Source: Planococcus sp. CP5-4_YE
Lineage (GTDB): Bacteria > Bacillota > Bacilli > Bacillales_A > Planococcaceae
Direction of reading: 5' to 3'
Length of the DNA: 38,123 nt
NCBI RefSeq assembly: GCF_019042655.1
Contig: NZ_JAHPZO010000022.1
Location: 1 to 38,123 of the forward strand
Positions 19,925-27,602 of this stretch are shown here, piece after piece (position 1 is the first letter of the stretch; every line of letters starts with the position of its first letter). Below the pieces are notes generated by a model. That model did no database searches, was not told where the DNA came from, and saw only the letters and a list, made by a program, of their open reading frames with translations. Both the position numbers and the translations under genes were made by a program.

Positions 19925-19970
19925 ATGCTTCGCTCGATTTGGGTATGGGATAGAAATGGAGGCGATGGAA

Positions 19971-20870
19971 ATGAAAATAGCAATAACAGGCGGCACTGGA
20001 TTTCTCGGTTCAGTCTTGACACAATTACTGCAAGAAAAAGGCCACGAAGTATATATTTTAACACGTTCAGATAAGCCGAAGGAACAGGGAATCACTTATG
20101 TCCAGTGGCTTTCTGACGGAGCAAGACCGGAAGCCCAACTCGAAGGCATCGACGCGCTCGTCAACTTGGCCGGCACTTCGATCAACGACGGCTTGTGGAC
20201 GGACAAGCAAAAAAAGAAAATCTATGACAGCCGAGTATCGGCGACAAAAGAAGTGCTGCGTATCATCTCTGCACTGGAGCAAAAACCAGACGTGCTCGTC
20301 AACGCAAGCGCCGTCGGGATTTATCCGGCTTCTGAACACAAAACTTATACTGAAGCCGACCGCGAATACGGCAATGATTTTCTTGCTGAAACGGTATTGG
20401 CATGGGAAGGACTGGCAGAACAAGCACAAATCGATGGCGTCCGAACTGCATATGCACGCCTTGGCATTTTGCTTGGAAAAGAACAAGGTGCGCTGCCGTT
20501 AATGGCGCTGCCGTATAAGCTATTCGCTGGCGGCACAGTCGGCACTGGCAGGCAATGGCTGTCTTGGATCCACGTCCGCGATGCCGCGCGCGCGATCCTG
20601 TTCGCCATTGAACAGAAAGAACTCACTGGCCCGTTCAATGTGACAGCGCCGAATCCGCAGCGTATGAAAACGGTCGGCAAGGAAATCGGGCGTGCGCTCG
20701 GCAGGCCGCACTGGATCCCTGCTCCCTCGTTTGCATTGAAAGCTGCACTCGGCGATAAAAGCCGGCTTGTGCTGGAAGGCCAGCGGGCACTGCCGACCGT
20801 CCTTCTTGACCACGGATTCAAGTTCGAGTTCCCGAATTTGCCGGAAGCACTGGCTGACATATACAAATAA
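19971..20870 (+). CDS. yfhF: TIGR01777 family NAD(P)-dependent epimerase (YfhF-like)
   Basis: A 299-residue extended short-chain dehydrogenase. The Rossmann motif GGTGFLG is at residues 7-13. VNLAGTSI and VNASAVGIYP are hallmark segments of the TIGR01777/YfcH group, followed by a C-terminal DUF1731-like region (APNPQRMKTVGKEIGRALGRPHW). In this group the usual Tyr-x3-Lys is altered, and the reaction is unknown. Older annotations call it a cell-division inhibitor, without support here. Three in-frame ATGs lie close together; the third (19971) is chosen because GGAGG is eight bases upstream. It is divergent from recX, as in Bacillus. Confidence 0.88.
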   Translation: MKIAITGGTGFLGSVLTQLLQEKGHEVYILTRSDKPKEQGITYVQWLSDGARPEAQLEGIDALVNLAGTSINDGLWTDKQKKKIYDSRVSATKEVLRIISALEQKPDVLVNASAVGIYPASEHKTYTEADREYGNDFLAETVLAWEGLAEQAQIDGVRTAYARLGILLGKEQGALPLMALPYKLFAGGTVGTGRQWLSWIHVRDAARAILFAIEQKELTGPFNVTAPNPQRMKTVGKEIGRALGRPHWIPAPSFALKAALGDKSRLVLEGQRALPTVLLDHGFKFEFPNLPEALADIYK

Positions 20871-20911
20871 GCGTATAATGATGGGATGACCAACTGAAGG
20901 ACGTGACCTGC

Positions 20912-22276
20912 ATGACTGAAAAACCAATCATTGAAATGGGACAGAAGTTTCCCTTAACCATTAAAAAACTCGGCATCAACGGAGAAGGCGTCGGCTTTTT
21001 CAAACGCAATGTCGTGTTTGTGCCTGGCGCGTTGCCAGGCGAAGAAGTTACCGCGCAAGTGACCATCGTGAAACATAATTTTGCACAGGCCCGGATCCTA
21101 AAAATCCGTAAATCTTCTCCACACCGCCAGACGCCGCCATGCCCAATCTTTGAAACATGCGGCGGCTGCCAATTGCAGCATTTGTCCTATAGCCAACAGC
21201 TCGTCGAGAAACGCGACCTGGTACTGCAATCACTCGACCGGTATTTACGCGGGACGGATATCCAAGTACGCGAGACGATCGGCATGGACGACCCTTGGCA
21301 TTACCGCAATAAGAGCCAATTCCAAACACGCAAGAAAGACGGCAAAGTGATGGCTGGCTTGTTTGCGGAAGGCTCCCAACAATTGCTCGATATCGAACAA
21401 TGCCTCGTGCAGCATCCGGACACGGTGAAAATCACTAATGCTGCGAAGCGCATCATCGAAGAATTGAACTTATCCATCTACGACGGCAAATCGATGAAAG
21501 GGCTCGTCCGGACGATCGCTGTCCGGACGGCGGTCAAAACCGGTGAAATCCAGCTGGTGCTCATCACAACGCGTAAAGATATTCCGAAAGAAAAAGTACT
21601 CGTCGAACGCCTGAGCGCAATCGACCCGAACTTGGTGTCCATCGTTCAAAACGTCAATACTGAGAAAACTTCATTAGTCTTCGGAGAATCGACGCGTACG
21701 TTGTTCGGCAAATCGACCATCCACGAAGAACTCGGCGAATTGTCATTTGATTTATCAGCTCGTGCATTTTTTCAATTGAATCCGGAACAGACCGTGAAAC
21801 TCTATGATGAAATCAAGCGTGCAGCGAAACTGACCGGCAAGGAATCCGTTGTCGATGCATATTGCGGCGTCGGCACGATCGGCCTTTGGTTAGCTGATTC
21901 CGCCCGTGAAATCCGGGGCATGGACACCATTCCGGAAAGCATTGCCGATGCCAAAGCCAACGCAAAAAAACAAGGACACCAAGCGACTTATGTGACAGGC
22001 ACAGCAGAAAAATGGCTCGATACTTGGCGCAAGGAAGGGTATGTGCCGGATGTATTGACGGTGGATCCGCCACGCACCGGACTTGCGGATTCCTTATTGA
22101 AAACCATCTTGAAAGTAAAACCGAAACGTTTCGTCTACACGTCTTGCAACCCGTCGACACTCGCAAAAGACTTGCAGCGGTTGACGAAGATCTACCGCGT
22201 CGAATACATTCAGCCGGTAGATATGTTCCCGCAGACTTCTCAAGTTGAAGCGGTGTGCTTGTTGACCTTGAAGTAA
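20912..22276 (+). CDS. rlmD: 23S rRNA (uracil-C5)-methyltransferase RlmCD/RlmD
   Basis: A 454-residue SAM-dependent enzyme of the TrmA/RumA family, which methylates 23S rRNA uridines (U747 and U1939 for the Gram-positive RlmCD type). An N-terminal TRAM domain (about 8-65) precedes the Fe-S cysteines [10 protein letters not shown] near 78-87, with a fourth cysteine in QCLVQHPD near 165. The SAM motif [13 protein letters not shown] is near 313, and the catalytic nucleophile lies in [13 protein letters not shown] near 410. Which uridine it modifies is not decided by sequence reading. The ATG at 20912 has GAAGGA ten bases upstream; the in-frame GTG at 20903 is too close to that site. Confidence 0.93.
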   Translation: MTEKPIIEMGQKFPLTIKKLGINGEGVGFFKRNVVFVPGALPGEEVTAQVTIVKHNFAQARILKIRKSSPHRQTPPCPIFETCGGCQLQHLSYSQQLVEKRDLVLQSLDRYLRGTDIQVRETIGMDDPWHYRNKSQFQTRKKDGKVMAGLFAEGSQQLLDIEQCLVQHPDTVKITNAAKRIIEELNLSIYDGKSMKGLVRTIAVRTAVKTGEIQLVLITTRKDIPKEKVLVERLSAIDPNLVSIVQNVNTEKTSLVFGESTRTLFGKSTIHEELGELSFDLSARAFFQLNPEQTVKLYDEIKRAAKLTGKESVVDAYCGVGTIGLWLADSAREIRGMDTIPESIADAKANAKKQGHQATYVTGTAEKWLDTWRKEGYVPDVLTVDPPRTGLADSLLKTILKVKPKRFVYTSCNPSTLAKDLQRLTKIYRVEYIQPVDMFPQTSQVEAVCLLTLK

Positions 22277-22414
22277 AGATGTTTTCTGCTCCTTGATACG
22301 CGCTTCCCGTTCGCCCCACTCCAGCTATTGCATTTGATTTTTAGCCGGCCAATAGGTTTTGAAAGCATCCACTGTCAGAGCCCAGGTGAAATCAGCTATC
22401 CAGGAGGAATCGTC

Positions 22415-22966
22415 ATGAAGCCGTTAATCATCTATTACTCCCATTCCGGGAACAATCAAAAGCTAGCACTAGAACTGCAAAGCCGGATCGGATGCGAATT
22501 ACGCGAAATCAAGGAACATAAGAAACGGAAAGATATAGCGATCTTGATGGATTTTCTCATCAAGCGCGACTCCCGATTAGCACCGCTGGATGTTGACTTG
22601 AGTGACTATAGCCCTGTGATTTTGCTAGCTCCGATTTGGGCTGGAAAAATTGCGTCGCCGATGCGGACTTTTATCAAAAAGTCAAAAGATGATTTAACCG
22701 ATTACTCGTTTATTACTATTTGCAGCGGTGCGCCCGGCCAGCGGGAAAAGATTGGCGCAGAACTGTATGCGCTCACCTCCCGTGAACCAGCGGCAATAGC
22801 CGAACTGTGGATCAACCACCTGCTTCCTGAAGAACAGCGAAATAAAATCAAGTACACCAATAAGTTTCAGCTTGCGCGCGAGCATTTCAGCCAATTCGAT
22901 CAAGAAATCAATTTCTTCATTGAAATGGCAATGCATGCAGATAAACATCCCGAAACACTGACATAA
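22415..22966 (+). CDS. Flavodoxin family protein
   Basis: A 183-residue protein with a flavodoxin-like fold. The N-terminal beta strand and phosphate-binding loop IIYYSHSGNNQK (residues 4-15) would hold the FMN phosphate. The PIWAGKIASPMRTFIKK loop near 72-88 and ITICSGAP near 102 are the FMN-side loops. Compared with short-chain flavodoxins it has a C-terminal helical extension of about 40 residues. CAGGAGGAA lies five bases before the ATG. Redox partner unknown. The 138 bases between rlmD and this gene hold no clear promoter. Its 3' end overlaps the tail of the broken MFS gene on the other strand. Confidence 0.85.
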   Translation: MKPLIIYYSHSGNNQKLALELQSRIGCELREIKEHKKRKDIAILMDFLIKRDSRLAPLDVDLSDYSPVILLAPIWAGKIASPMRTFIKKSKDDLTDYSFITICSGAPGQREKIGAELYALTSREPAAIAELWINHLLPEEQRNKIKYTNKFQLAREHFSQFDQEINFFIEMAMHADKHPETLT

Positions 22967-23628
22967 TTCAAGCCACAGACCAAACCGTTGAATACGGGGC
23001 CTATGGCTTTTTTCATGGAACTAAAAAAGTGCAGGAAGCGTCCATTTCCTACACTTGCAGAATGCTCCGGAAAATCATTGCGCAGGAAAAATACCAACGA
23101 CCAGGCAATCAAGCAGAGAACACCGGAAATGATGAACGGCAAGGCTTCGAACACTTTGACAAGTGGCACAAAAAGCGGGCCTGCACCAAAGCCGACACTG
23201 AACGACATGCCGTAGATCGCGATATTGCGACCAAGTTTGTGGTGAGGCGAAGTGCTGGTGATCCAGGTCTGCGTCGAAAAATGCAGCGCCTGGTCCCCCA
23301 CACCGATCAAAATGCGCAAGACAAACCAAAACAAGACGCTTTTCCATAATGGGAACGCAAGCAAGGCGAGAATCACCATTGCCCCGCCGACGAGAATAAG
23401 CGGTTTAAATCCAAACTTTCTTAGCTGTGGCTCCATAAATGGCGCAACAGCGATAATGCCTATGTATAAACCGGTTGCACTGAGGCCGTTCAGTGCAGAC
23501 GAAACGCCGTCCTGCTCGAAAATGACGGCGATGAGCGGTAGTAGCATGCCTTGTGAAAATCCTGATATCGATACGATGGCGACCAAAATCCAGAATCGGG
23601 CACGTTCGCTTGATAAGAAATATTTCAT
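22900..23628 (-). pseudogene. MFS transporter, 3'-truncated (YfkF-like)
   Basis: The frame begins well: GAGGAGG lies four bases before the ATG. About 200 residues of a major facilitator follow (SERARFWILVAIVSISGFSQG, then GLSATGLYIGIIAVAPFMEP, FWFVLRILIGVGDQAL and NIAIYGMSFSVGFGAGP), the usual first six helices plus FFLRNDFPEH. Beyond about 23040 the reading becomes low-quality sequence antisense to the flavodoxin terminator and coding end. MFS proteins normally have about 400 residues and 12 helices, so the second half is missing. No remnant of it is visible downstream, since the flavodoxin gene occupies that space. The N-terminal half resembles Bacillus YfkF. I treat it as a non-functional remnant, though a six-helix product remains possible. 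Confidence 0.75.
22973..23011 (+). terminator. Possible terminator of the flavodoxin gene
   Basis: AAGCCA (from 22971) and TGGCTT (about 22999-23005) can pair with an inner, imperfect AGACC/GGCCT extension, followed by TTTTT. The stem has mismatches, so this is tentative. Confidence 0.45.
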
Positions 23629-23707
23629 AATGCCTCCTCGAACGAGCACGTTCTTTTCTATTTTTGAAAGTTTCCGATACAATTTTAACATAAGGAGGAG
23701 ATACAAG

Positions 23708-24088
23708 ATGAAATTTTCCATGAATGAACACGGATTTACCGGGCATTTGCCTTTTGGCGAGCTCCATGTATCGACCAATGAAGAGTATGGTTTCCGCCCT
23801 TATCAATTGTTGGTCTCTTCACTGGCCATTTGCAGCGCAGGAATCATCCGGAAAGTACTGGATAAACAACGGATGCCGGCTGAAGACATCGAAGTGGAAG
23901 TAAAAGAAATCGTCCGCATTGCTGAAGAAGCGGATCGCGTCTCAAAAGTCCACATGCATTTTCGCATTAAAGGTGATATCAACGAGGCGAAAATGCCCCG
24001 CGTGATGGAATTGACGCGTAAAAATTGCTCGATGGTCCGGTCTGTCGAGGAGACAATCGAAATTGTGGAGACATACGAATTGATTTAA
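23708..24088 (+). CDS. OsmC family protein
   Basis: A 126-residue small peroxiredoxin-like protein of the OsmC/Ohr superfamily. It has the two family cysteines: one in SSLAICSAGIIRKVLDK (near residue 43) at the start of the central helix and one in LTRKNCSMVRSV (near 108). In characterised members this pair reduces organic hydroperoxides; for this subgroup the function is inferred only. AGGAGG (23693-23698) lies nine bases before the ATG. It is divergent from the truncated MFS gene and ends in a bidirectional terminator. The longer frame upstream runs antisense through the MFS gene and is not used. Confidence 0.9.
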   Translation: MKFSMNEHGFTGHLPFGELHVSTNEEYGFRPYQLLVSSLAICSAGIIRKVLDKQRMPAEDIEVEVKEIVRIAEEADRVSKVHMHFRIKGDINEAKMPRVMELTRKNCSMVRSVEETIEIVETYELI

Positions 24089-24089
24089 A

Positions 24090-24275
24090 CACATTAAAGG
24101 CTCAGTCCGTCTCTGCATGGCAGATTGCGGGCTGAGCCTTTATGTTTTATGTTTACAGTTCGTTTCCATAATCGCACTGTCGGTGAAACCACCTAAATGC
24201 TCGAATCGCCTCCTCTTTCCTATCGCGTTCTGTTGTGGTTTGGTGATTCGTCTTGTCCTCCCCTCGTAAAGGATT
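24090..24275 (-). ncRNA. Candidate small RNA (or short-peptide transcript) of about 185 nt
   Basis: A strong minus-strand promoter (TTTACA-17-TATAGT) predicts a start near 24275, and a 14-bp hairpin terminator ends near 24095, leaving a compact transcript with no annotated gene. It contains several complementary segments. CGAAUC and GAUUCG match + strand 24245-24250 and 24202-24207. AAACCAC and GUGGUUU match 24235-24241 and 24186-24192. There is also a GGUG/CACC hairpin and an ACAGU/ACUGU hairpin (24176-24180 with 24155-24159). The first two pairings interleave, so they form a pseudoknot or are alternatives. A GAGGGGAGG site occurs but no standard start codon follows it. A 46-codon ATG frame (24293 to 24153) begins upstream of the predicted transcript start. 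I cannot assign it to a known RNA family. Confidence 0.45.
24096..24141. terminator. Bidirectional terminator after the OsmC gene
   Basis: AAAGGCTCAGTCCG (24096-24109) pairs with CGGGCTGAGCCTTT (24128-24141), 14 bp with one wobble. It can end the OsmC transcript on the plus strand and also a minus-strand transcript starting near 24275. Confidence 0.85.
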
Positions 24276-24281
24276 GATGTC

Positions 24282-24310
24282 ACTATACCACATTAATTGA
24301 ATAGTGTAAA
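24282..24310 (-). promoter_or_regulatory. Sigma-A promoter of the minus-strand transcript
   Basis: On the minus strand TTTACA (24310-24305), exactly 17 bases, then TATAGT (24287-24282), with an AT-rich stretch upstream. The -35 lies inside the spacer of a perfect inverted repeat. Confidence 0.65.
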
Positions 24311-24322
24311 TATTCAATTAAT
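24292..24322. promoter_or_regulatory. Perfect 12-7-12 inverted repeat, probable operator
   Basis: ATTAATTGAATA (24292-24303) and TATTCAATTAAT (24311-24322) are exact reverse complements separated by GTGTAAA. The element straddles the -35 box of the minus-strand promoter, the position expected for a repressor operator. It does not match the PerR, Fur, Zur or CodY consensus sequences that I know. It is not followed by a T-run in the form of a terminator on the minus strand; on the plus strand ATTTTTTT follows, so a weak terminator role is an alternative. Confidence 0.65.
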
Positions 24323-24356
24323 ATTTTTTTATTATTTCTTCATTTTTTCTGTACTA

Positions 24357-24385
24357 TTGATATTCCTGTAGTTATCGTCTACTAT
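24357..24385 (+). promoter_or_regulatory. Sigma-A promoter of the SE1561-type gene
   Basis: TTGATA (24357-24362), 17 bases, TACTAT (24380-24385); the start codon follows 26 bases later, giving a short leader. Confidence 0.65.
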
Positions 24386-24410
24386 ATACAATGGAAATGA
24401 GGTGGAATCC

Positions 24411-24608
24411 ATGGGAAAATCCATTACTGATAAGGAACAGCAAGTGACTTATATGAAACAAAGGCTCAGCATGTTCCTCGATGTGTTAGATGCCATTGAA
24501 CCGGAAAGCACGGAGCTTGAAGATATTGACCGGCTAATTGCCATGGTCGACGATCTGGATAGCAAAATGCAACAGTTCAAAAACCGGCCTTCTACTGAAA
24601 ACGAATAA
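24411..24608 (+). CDS. SE1561 family small protein
   Basis: A 65-residue, acidic, two-helix protein resembling the staphylococcal SE1561 family: QVTYMKQRLSMFLDVLDAIEPES in the first half and an EDIDRLIAMVDDLDSKMQQF second helix. Function unknown; no catalytic residues. GAGGTGG lies five bases before the ATG at 24411; the GTG at 24402 overlaps that site. It is monocistronic, with its own promoter and terminator. Confidence 0.8.
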   Translation: MGKSITDKEQQVTYMKQRLSMFLDVLDAIEPESTELEDIDRLIAMVDDLDSKMQQFKNRPSTENE

Positions 24609-24613
24609 TCCCC

Positions 24614-24650
24614 AAGCCCTGAAACTTTAATTTAAAGATTCAGGGCTTTT
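24614..24650 (+). terminator. Terminator of the SE1561-type gene
   Basis: AAGCCCTGAA and TTCAGGGCTT form a 10-bp stem with an AT-rich loop, followed by TTTTTTTG. Confidence 0.92.
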
Positions 24651-24713
24651 TTTGTTCGCGAAAGAATAACGCGACCAAAGAAATATTAAGCTAAATCCAG
24701 CCTTTATCCACGG

Positions 24714-24725
24714 TATCATATGATA
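24714..24725. promoter_or_regulatory. Palindrome upstream of the metal ATPase gene
   Basis: TATCATATGATA is a perfect 12-bp palindrome 47 bases before the ATPase start. It could be part of an operator or a -10 region. No regulator is assignable. Confidence 0.3.
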
Positions 24726-24772
24726 AACTGACAGTAATTACCGATATCTGACTATTTGATGGAGGAGTGGCT

Positions 24773-26647
24773 ATGTGGAATAAAGTTCGGCCTCATATCG
24801 AATTGATCGCTGCGGTGTTATCAGGCATCCTGATCATTATCGCTTATATTCTGGAATTGCAGGATATCGCTCTTCCTTCTGTCATCATCTATTTGCTGGC
24901 ATTTGTGATCGGCGGCTACGCCAAGGCAAAATATGGCATCAAAAAAACCATTGAAGACAAAGAATTGAATGTCGAGTTCCTGATGATTCTGGCAGCTGTC
25001 GGCGCATCCATCATCGGCTATTGGACAGAAGGCGCTATCCTGATCTTCATCTTTGCGTTAAGCGGCGCACTTGAAACTTATACGATGAACAAAAGCCGCA
25101 AAGAACTGTCCGCCCTTATGGAAATGCAGCCTGACGAAGCATGGCTGCTGAAAGAGTCCGGCGAAACCATTCGTGTTCCTGTCGGCGAATTGAACACTGG
25201 AGACCTGGTCTCCGTCCGGCCTGGCGAGCGCATTCCCGTCGACGGAGAAGTCCACTCCGGGCAAACCGCTGTCGACGAATCCGCCATCAGTGGCGAAGCG
25301 ATTCCGGTGTCCAAATACCAACACGATAATTTGTTTGCGGGCACCGTCAATTTGTCCGGCTCGATTACGATGATCATGACCAAACCGAGTTCTGAAACGA
25401 TGTTCCAAAAGATCATCGAGCTCGTGCAATCTGCCGAAAGCGAGAAGTCTCCCTCCCAACAATTCATCGAACGCTTTGAAGGCTGCTATGTCAAAATTGT
25501 CTTGATTGTCTTCGCACTCATGCTGTTCCTGCCCCATTTTCTCTTTGGCTGGAGCTGGAACGAAACCTTCTACCGGGCGATGGTACTGCTTGTGGTGGCA
25601 TCGCCTTGTGCATTGGTTGCGTCTATTATGCCTGCTACACTAGCCGCCATTTCCAACGGTGCCAAGAGCGGTGTCATCTTTAAGGGCGGAGCGCATCTTG
25701 AGAATTTAAGCGTCATTAAAGCCATCGCATTCGATAAAACCGGTACATTGACTCGTGGCAAACCCGAAGTGACGGATTTCATCATCCGTCAAGATGCAGA
25801 TCGCGAACACGTAATGGCGCTGGTCGCAGGAATTGAATCTCAATCCAACCATCCGCTCGCAAAAGCGATGACCGATTTTGTCATCCAGCAAGGATTCGAG
25901 CCGCTGCGCAATCTACAAGTCGTGGATGTGCCCGGTAACGGGTTGCAAACACAATTCAATAACGATGAAATCCTAATAGGCAAACCCGGCTTTGTCGGCG
26001 AGCAAGAAGCGTATGCTTTTGAAGGCGGGATTCTCGAAAGTCTGGCGAATCAAGGAAAAACCGTTACTTTTGTGAGGGATGGGCATGGCATACTCGCTGC
26101 CATGGCGTTAAAAGACACTGTCCGCGACATTACCAAATCCACCATCGCCGAACTTCAGGACAGTGGCATTTACTGCATTATGCTGACCGGGGATAATCGC
26201 AAAACCGCAAAAGCCATTGCAGAAGAGACTGGCGTTGATGAATACATCGCCGAATGCCTGCCTGGCGACAAAGTGCTACACTTGAAAAACTTAATAGCTC
26301 AATACAAATACGTGGCGATGACAGGAGACGGCATTAATGACGCACCTGCTCTTGCGACAGCGACAACCGGCATCGCGATGGGTGAAGGAACCGATATTGC
26401 CCTAGAAACCGCGGATGTTATTTTGATGAAAAATGATTTATCCCGCATTTCCTACTCGATCCGGCTAGCGCGAAAAATGCAGCGCATTGTCAAACAGAAT
26501 ATCTTTTTCTCTGTCGCTGTCATACTGGTGCTCATTTTATCAAATTTTTTCCAGGCGATTTCTTTGCCGCTCGGCGTTATCGGTCACGAAGGCAGCACCA
26601 TCTTGGTCATCTTGAACGGATTGCGCACGCTCAACCGAAAAGTCTAA
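24773..26647 (+). CDS. zosA: Heavy-metal P1B-type ATPase (ZosA-like)
   Basis: A 624-residue metal-translocating P-type ATPase. There is no N-terminal HMA metal-binding domain; the protein starts directly with two membrane helices. The actuator motif is SGEAIPVSK (near 180). The membrane metal motif is SPC (S277-P278-C279) in VVASPCALVASIMPATLAA, rather than the CPC of CadA. The phosphorylated aspartate is D321 of DKTGTLT, followed by SNHPLAKA and GDGINDAPALA. The SPC motif and length match Bacillus ZosA, described as a PerR-controlled zinc-uptake ATPase, but no PerR box is seen here, so zinc and direction are inference. GGAGG is seven bases before the ATG. Confidence 0.85.
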   Translation: MWNKVRPHIELIAAVLSGILIIIAYILELQDIALPSVIIYLLAFVIGGYAKAKYGIKKTIEDKELNVEFLMILAAVGASIIGYWTEGAILIFIFALSGALETYTMNKSRKELSALMEMQPDEAWLLKESGETIRVPVGELNTGDLVSVRPGERIPVDGEVHSGQTAVDESAISGEAIPVSKYQHDNLFAGTVNLSGSITMIMTKPSSETMFQKIIELVQSAESEKSPSQQFIERFEGCYVKIVLIVFALMLFLPHFLFGWSWNETFYRAMVLLVVASPCALVASIMPATLAAISNGAKSGVIFKGGAHLENLSVIKAIAFDKTGTLTRGKPEVTDFIIRQDADREHVMALVAGIESQSNHPLAKAMTDFVIQQGFEPLRNLQVVDVPGNGLQTQFNNDEILIGKPGFVGEQEAYAFEGGILESLANQGKTVTFVRDGHGILAAMALKDTVRDITKSTIAELQDSGIYCIMLTGDNRKTAKAIAEETGVDEYIAECLPGDKVLHLKNLIAQYKYVAMTGDGINDAPALATATTGIAMGEGTDIALETADVILMKNDLSRISYSIRLARKMQRIVKQNIFFSVAVILVLILSNFFQAISLPLGVIGHEGSTILVILNGLRTLNRKV

Positions 26648-26660
26648 AATTCCATAAAAA

Positions 26661-26706
26661 AAGACGGCTCTCCCTCATTTATTGGGGATTGCCGTCTTCT
26701 TTTTAT
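26661..26706 (+). terminator. Terminator of zosA, overlapping the end of the convergent YihY gene
   Basis: AAGACGGC and GCCGTCTT close an 8-bp stem with a long, partly paired loop, followed by CTTTTT. Its right arm lies inside the coding end of the opposite-strand gene. A-rich sequence on the other side lets it serve both. Confidence 0.8.
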
Positions 26707-27589
26707 GCAGCCGTTTTCTGGATAGCCGCCTTCCTTGCATGACGGCATTGATCTGCCCGCCGATGATCAACAGCATTGCGGAAAGGTAAAGCCACAGCAA
26801 TAGCAGGATAATCCCTCCGATGCTTCCATAGGTGGCCGAGAAATTACCAAAGTTATTGATATAAATGGAGAACAAAAATGACAGTAAAAGCCAGCCGAGC
26901 GATGCGAAAGCTGCTCCAGGAAGTACTGTCCAGAAACTGATCCGTACATTCGGCGCCAGCCAATAAATCACGGCACATACAATGAATGTAATCAAGGCCG
27001 GAATGGTGAAACGGATCATTCCCCACAATTCCAAGAACCCTTCCTCAAGCCCGAGAAATGCAAAAAAGAACAGCCCGATCTGGCGGCCGAATATCGGCAG
27101 CGCCAGTGCTACCACCAGCATAATAATCAACAGAATGGTCATTAAAATCGACATGCCCCTCGCGATTAATAGTGGCCTGCTTTCCTTCACTCCATATGTA
27201 GCATTTAAGGATTTGATCAATGCATCCATCCCGAGGCTCGCTGACCAGATTGTCGCGAGCACGCCGAATGATAACAAACCACTGTTTTGGTCAGTTAAGA
27301 TTTCATTCAAGGTCTGCTCAATCAGCGCATACACCTCTGCTGGAATGACATCTTCCATAAACAGAAAAACCTCTTCCCTTGGCAGATTCAAATAGGGAAG
27401 CAAAGTGACTAGGAAAATCAGCAGCGGAAAAATCGATAATAGGAAAAAAAACGCCAATTGCGCTCCGAGTCCCTGCACATCGACGTCTTTAATCCGTATT
27501 CCTAATTCTTTTATAAATCCACGGCCAGTCAATACGTTATATTTCGGTTTCCGTACTTGGGACTGGCCGCCTTTTTTAGGCATTGCCAT
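26675..27589 (-). CDS. yfkH: YihY/virulence factor BrkB family membrane protein (YfkH-like)
   Basis: A 304-residue polytopic protein of the YihY/BrkB family, once misnamed ribonuclease BN. It has about six membrane helices. Family motifs include QLAFFFLLSIFPLLIFLVTLLPY (near residue 45-67), SALIKSLNATYGVKE-like (here DALIKSLNATYGVKE) and the YGSIGGIILLLLWLYLSAMLLIIGGQINA segment near the C-terminus, which ends in a basic tail. Function is not settled for any member. The start is probably one of two ATGs at 27589 and 27583; neither has a good ribosome-binding site. The 13-base gap to the upstream ytxH-like stop suggests coupling. Confidence 0.87.
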   Translation of the reverse strand: MAMPKKGGQSQVRKPKYNVLTGRGFIKELGIRIKDVDVQGLGAQLAFFFLLSIFPLLIFLVTLLPYLNLPREEVFLFMEDVIPAEVYALIEQTLNEILTDQNSGLLSFGVLATIWSASLGMDALIKSLNATYGVKESRPLLIARGMSILMTILLIIMLVVALALPIFGRQIGLFFFAFLGLEEGFLELWGMIRFTIPALITFIVCAVIYWLAPNVRISFWTVLPGAAFASLGWLLLSFLFSIYINNFGNFSATYGSIGGIILLLLWLYLSAMLLIIGGQINAVMQGRRLSRKRLHKKKTAIPNK

Positions 27590-27602
27590 GAACTTGTACC
27601 GC

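Noticed and set aside
22277..22414. Promoter or small gene between rlmD and the flavodoxin gene
   Set aside because: TTGCAT and TTGATT occur but no matching -10 at a normal spacing, and no short frame with a ribosome-binding site other than the flavodoxin start.
24661..24772. PerR box before the ZosA-like gene
   Set aside because: No 7-1-7 TTATAAT-type repeat is present; the palindrome there has a different sequence.
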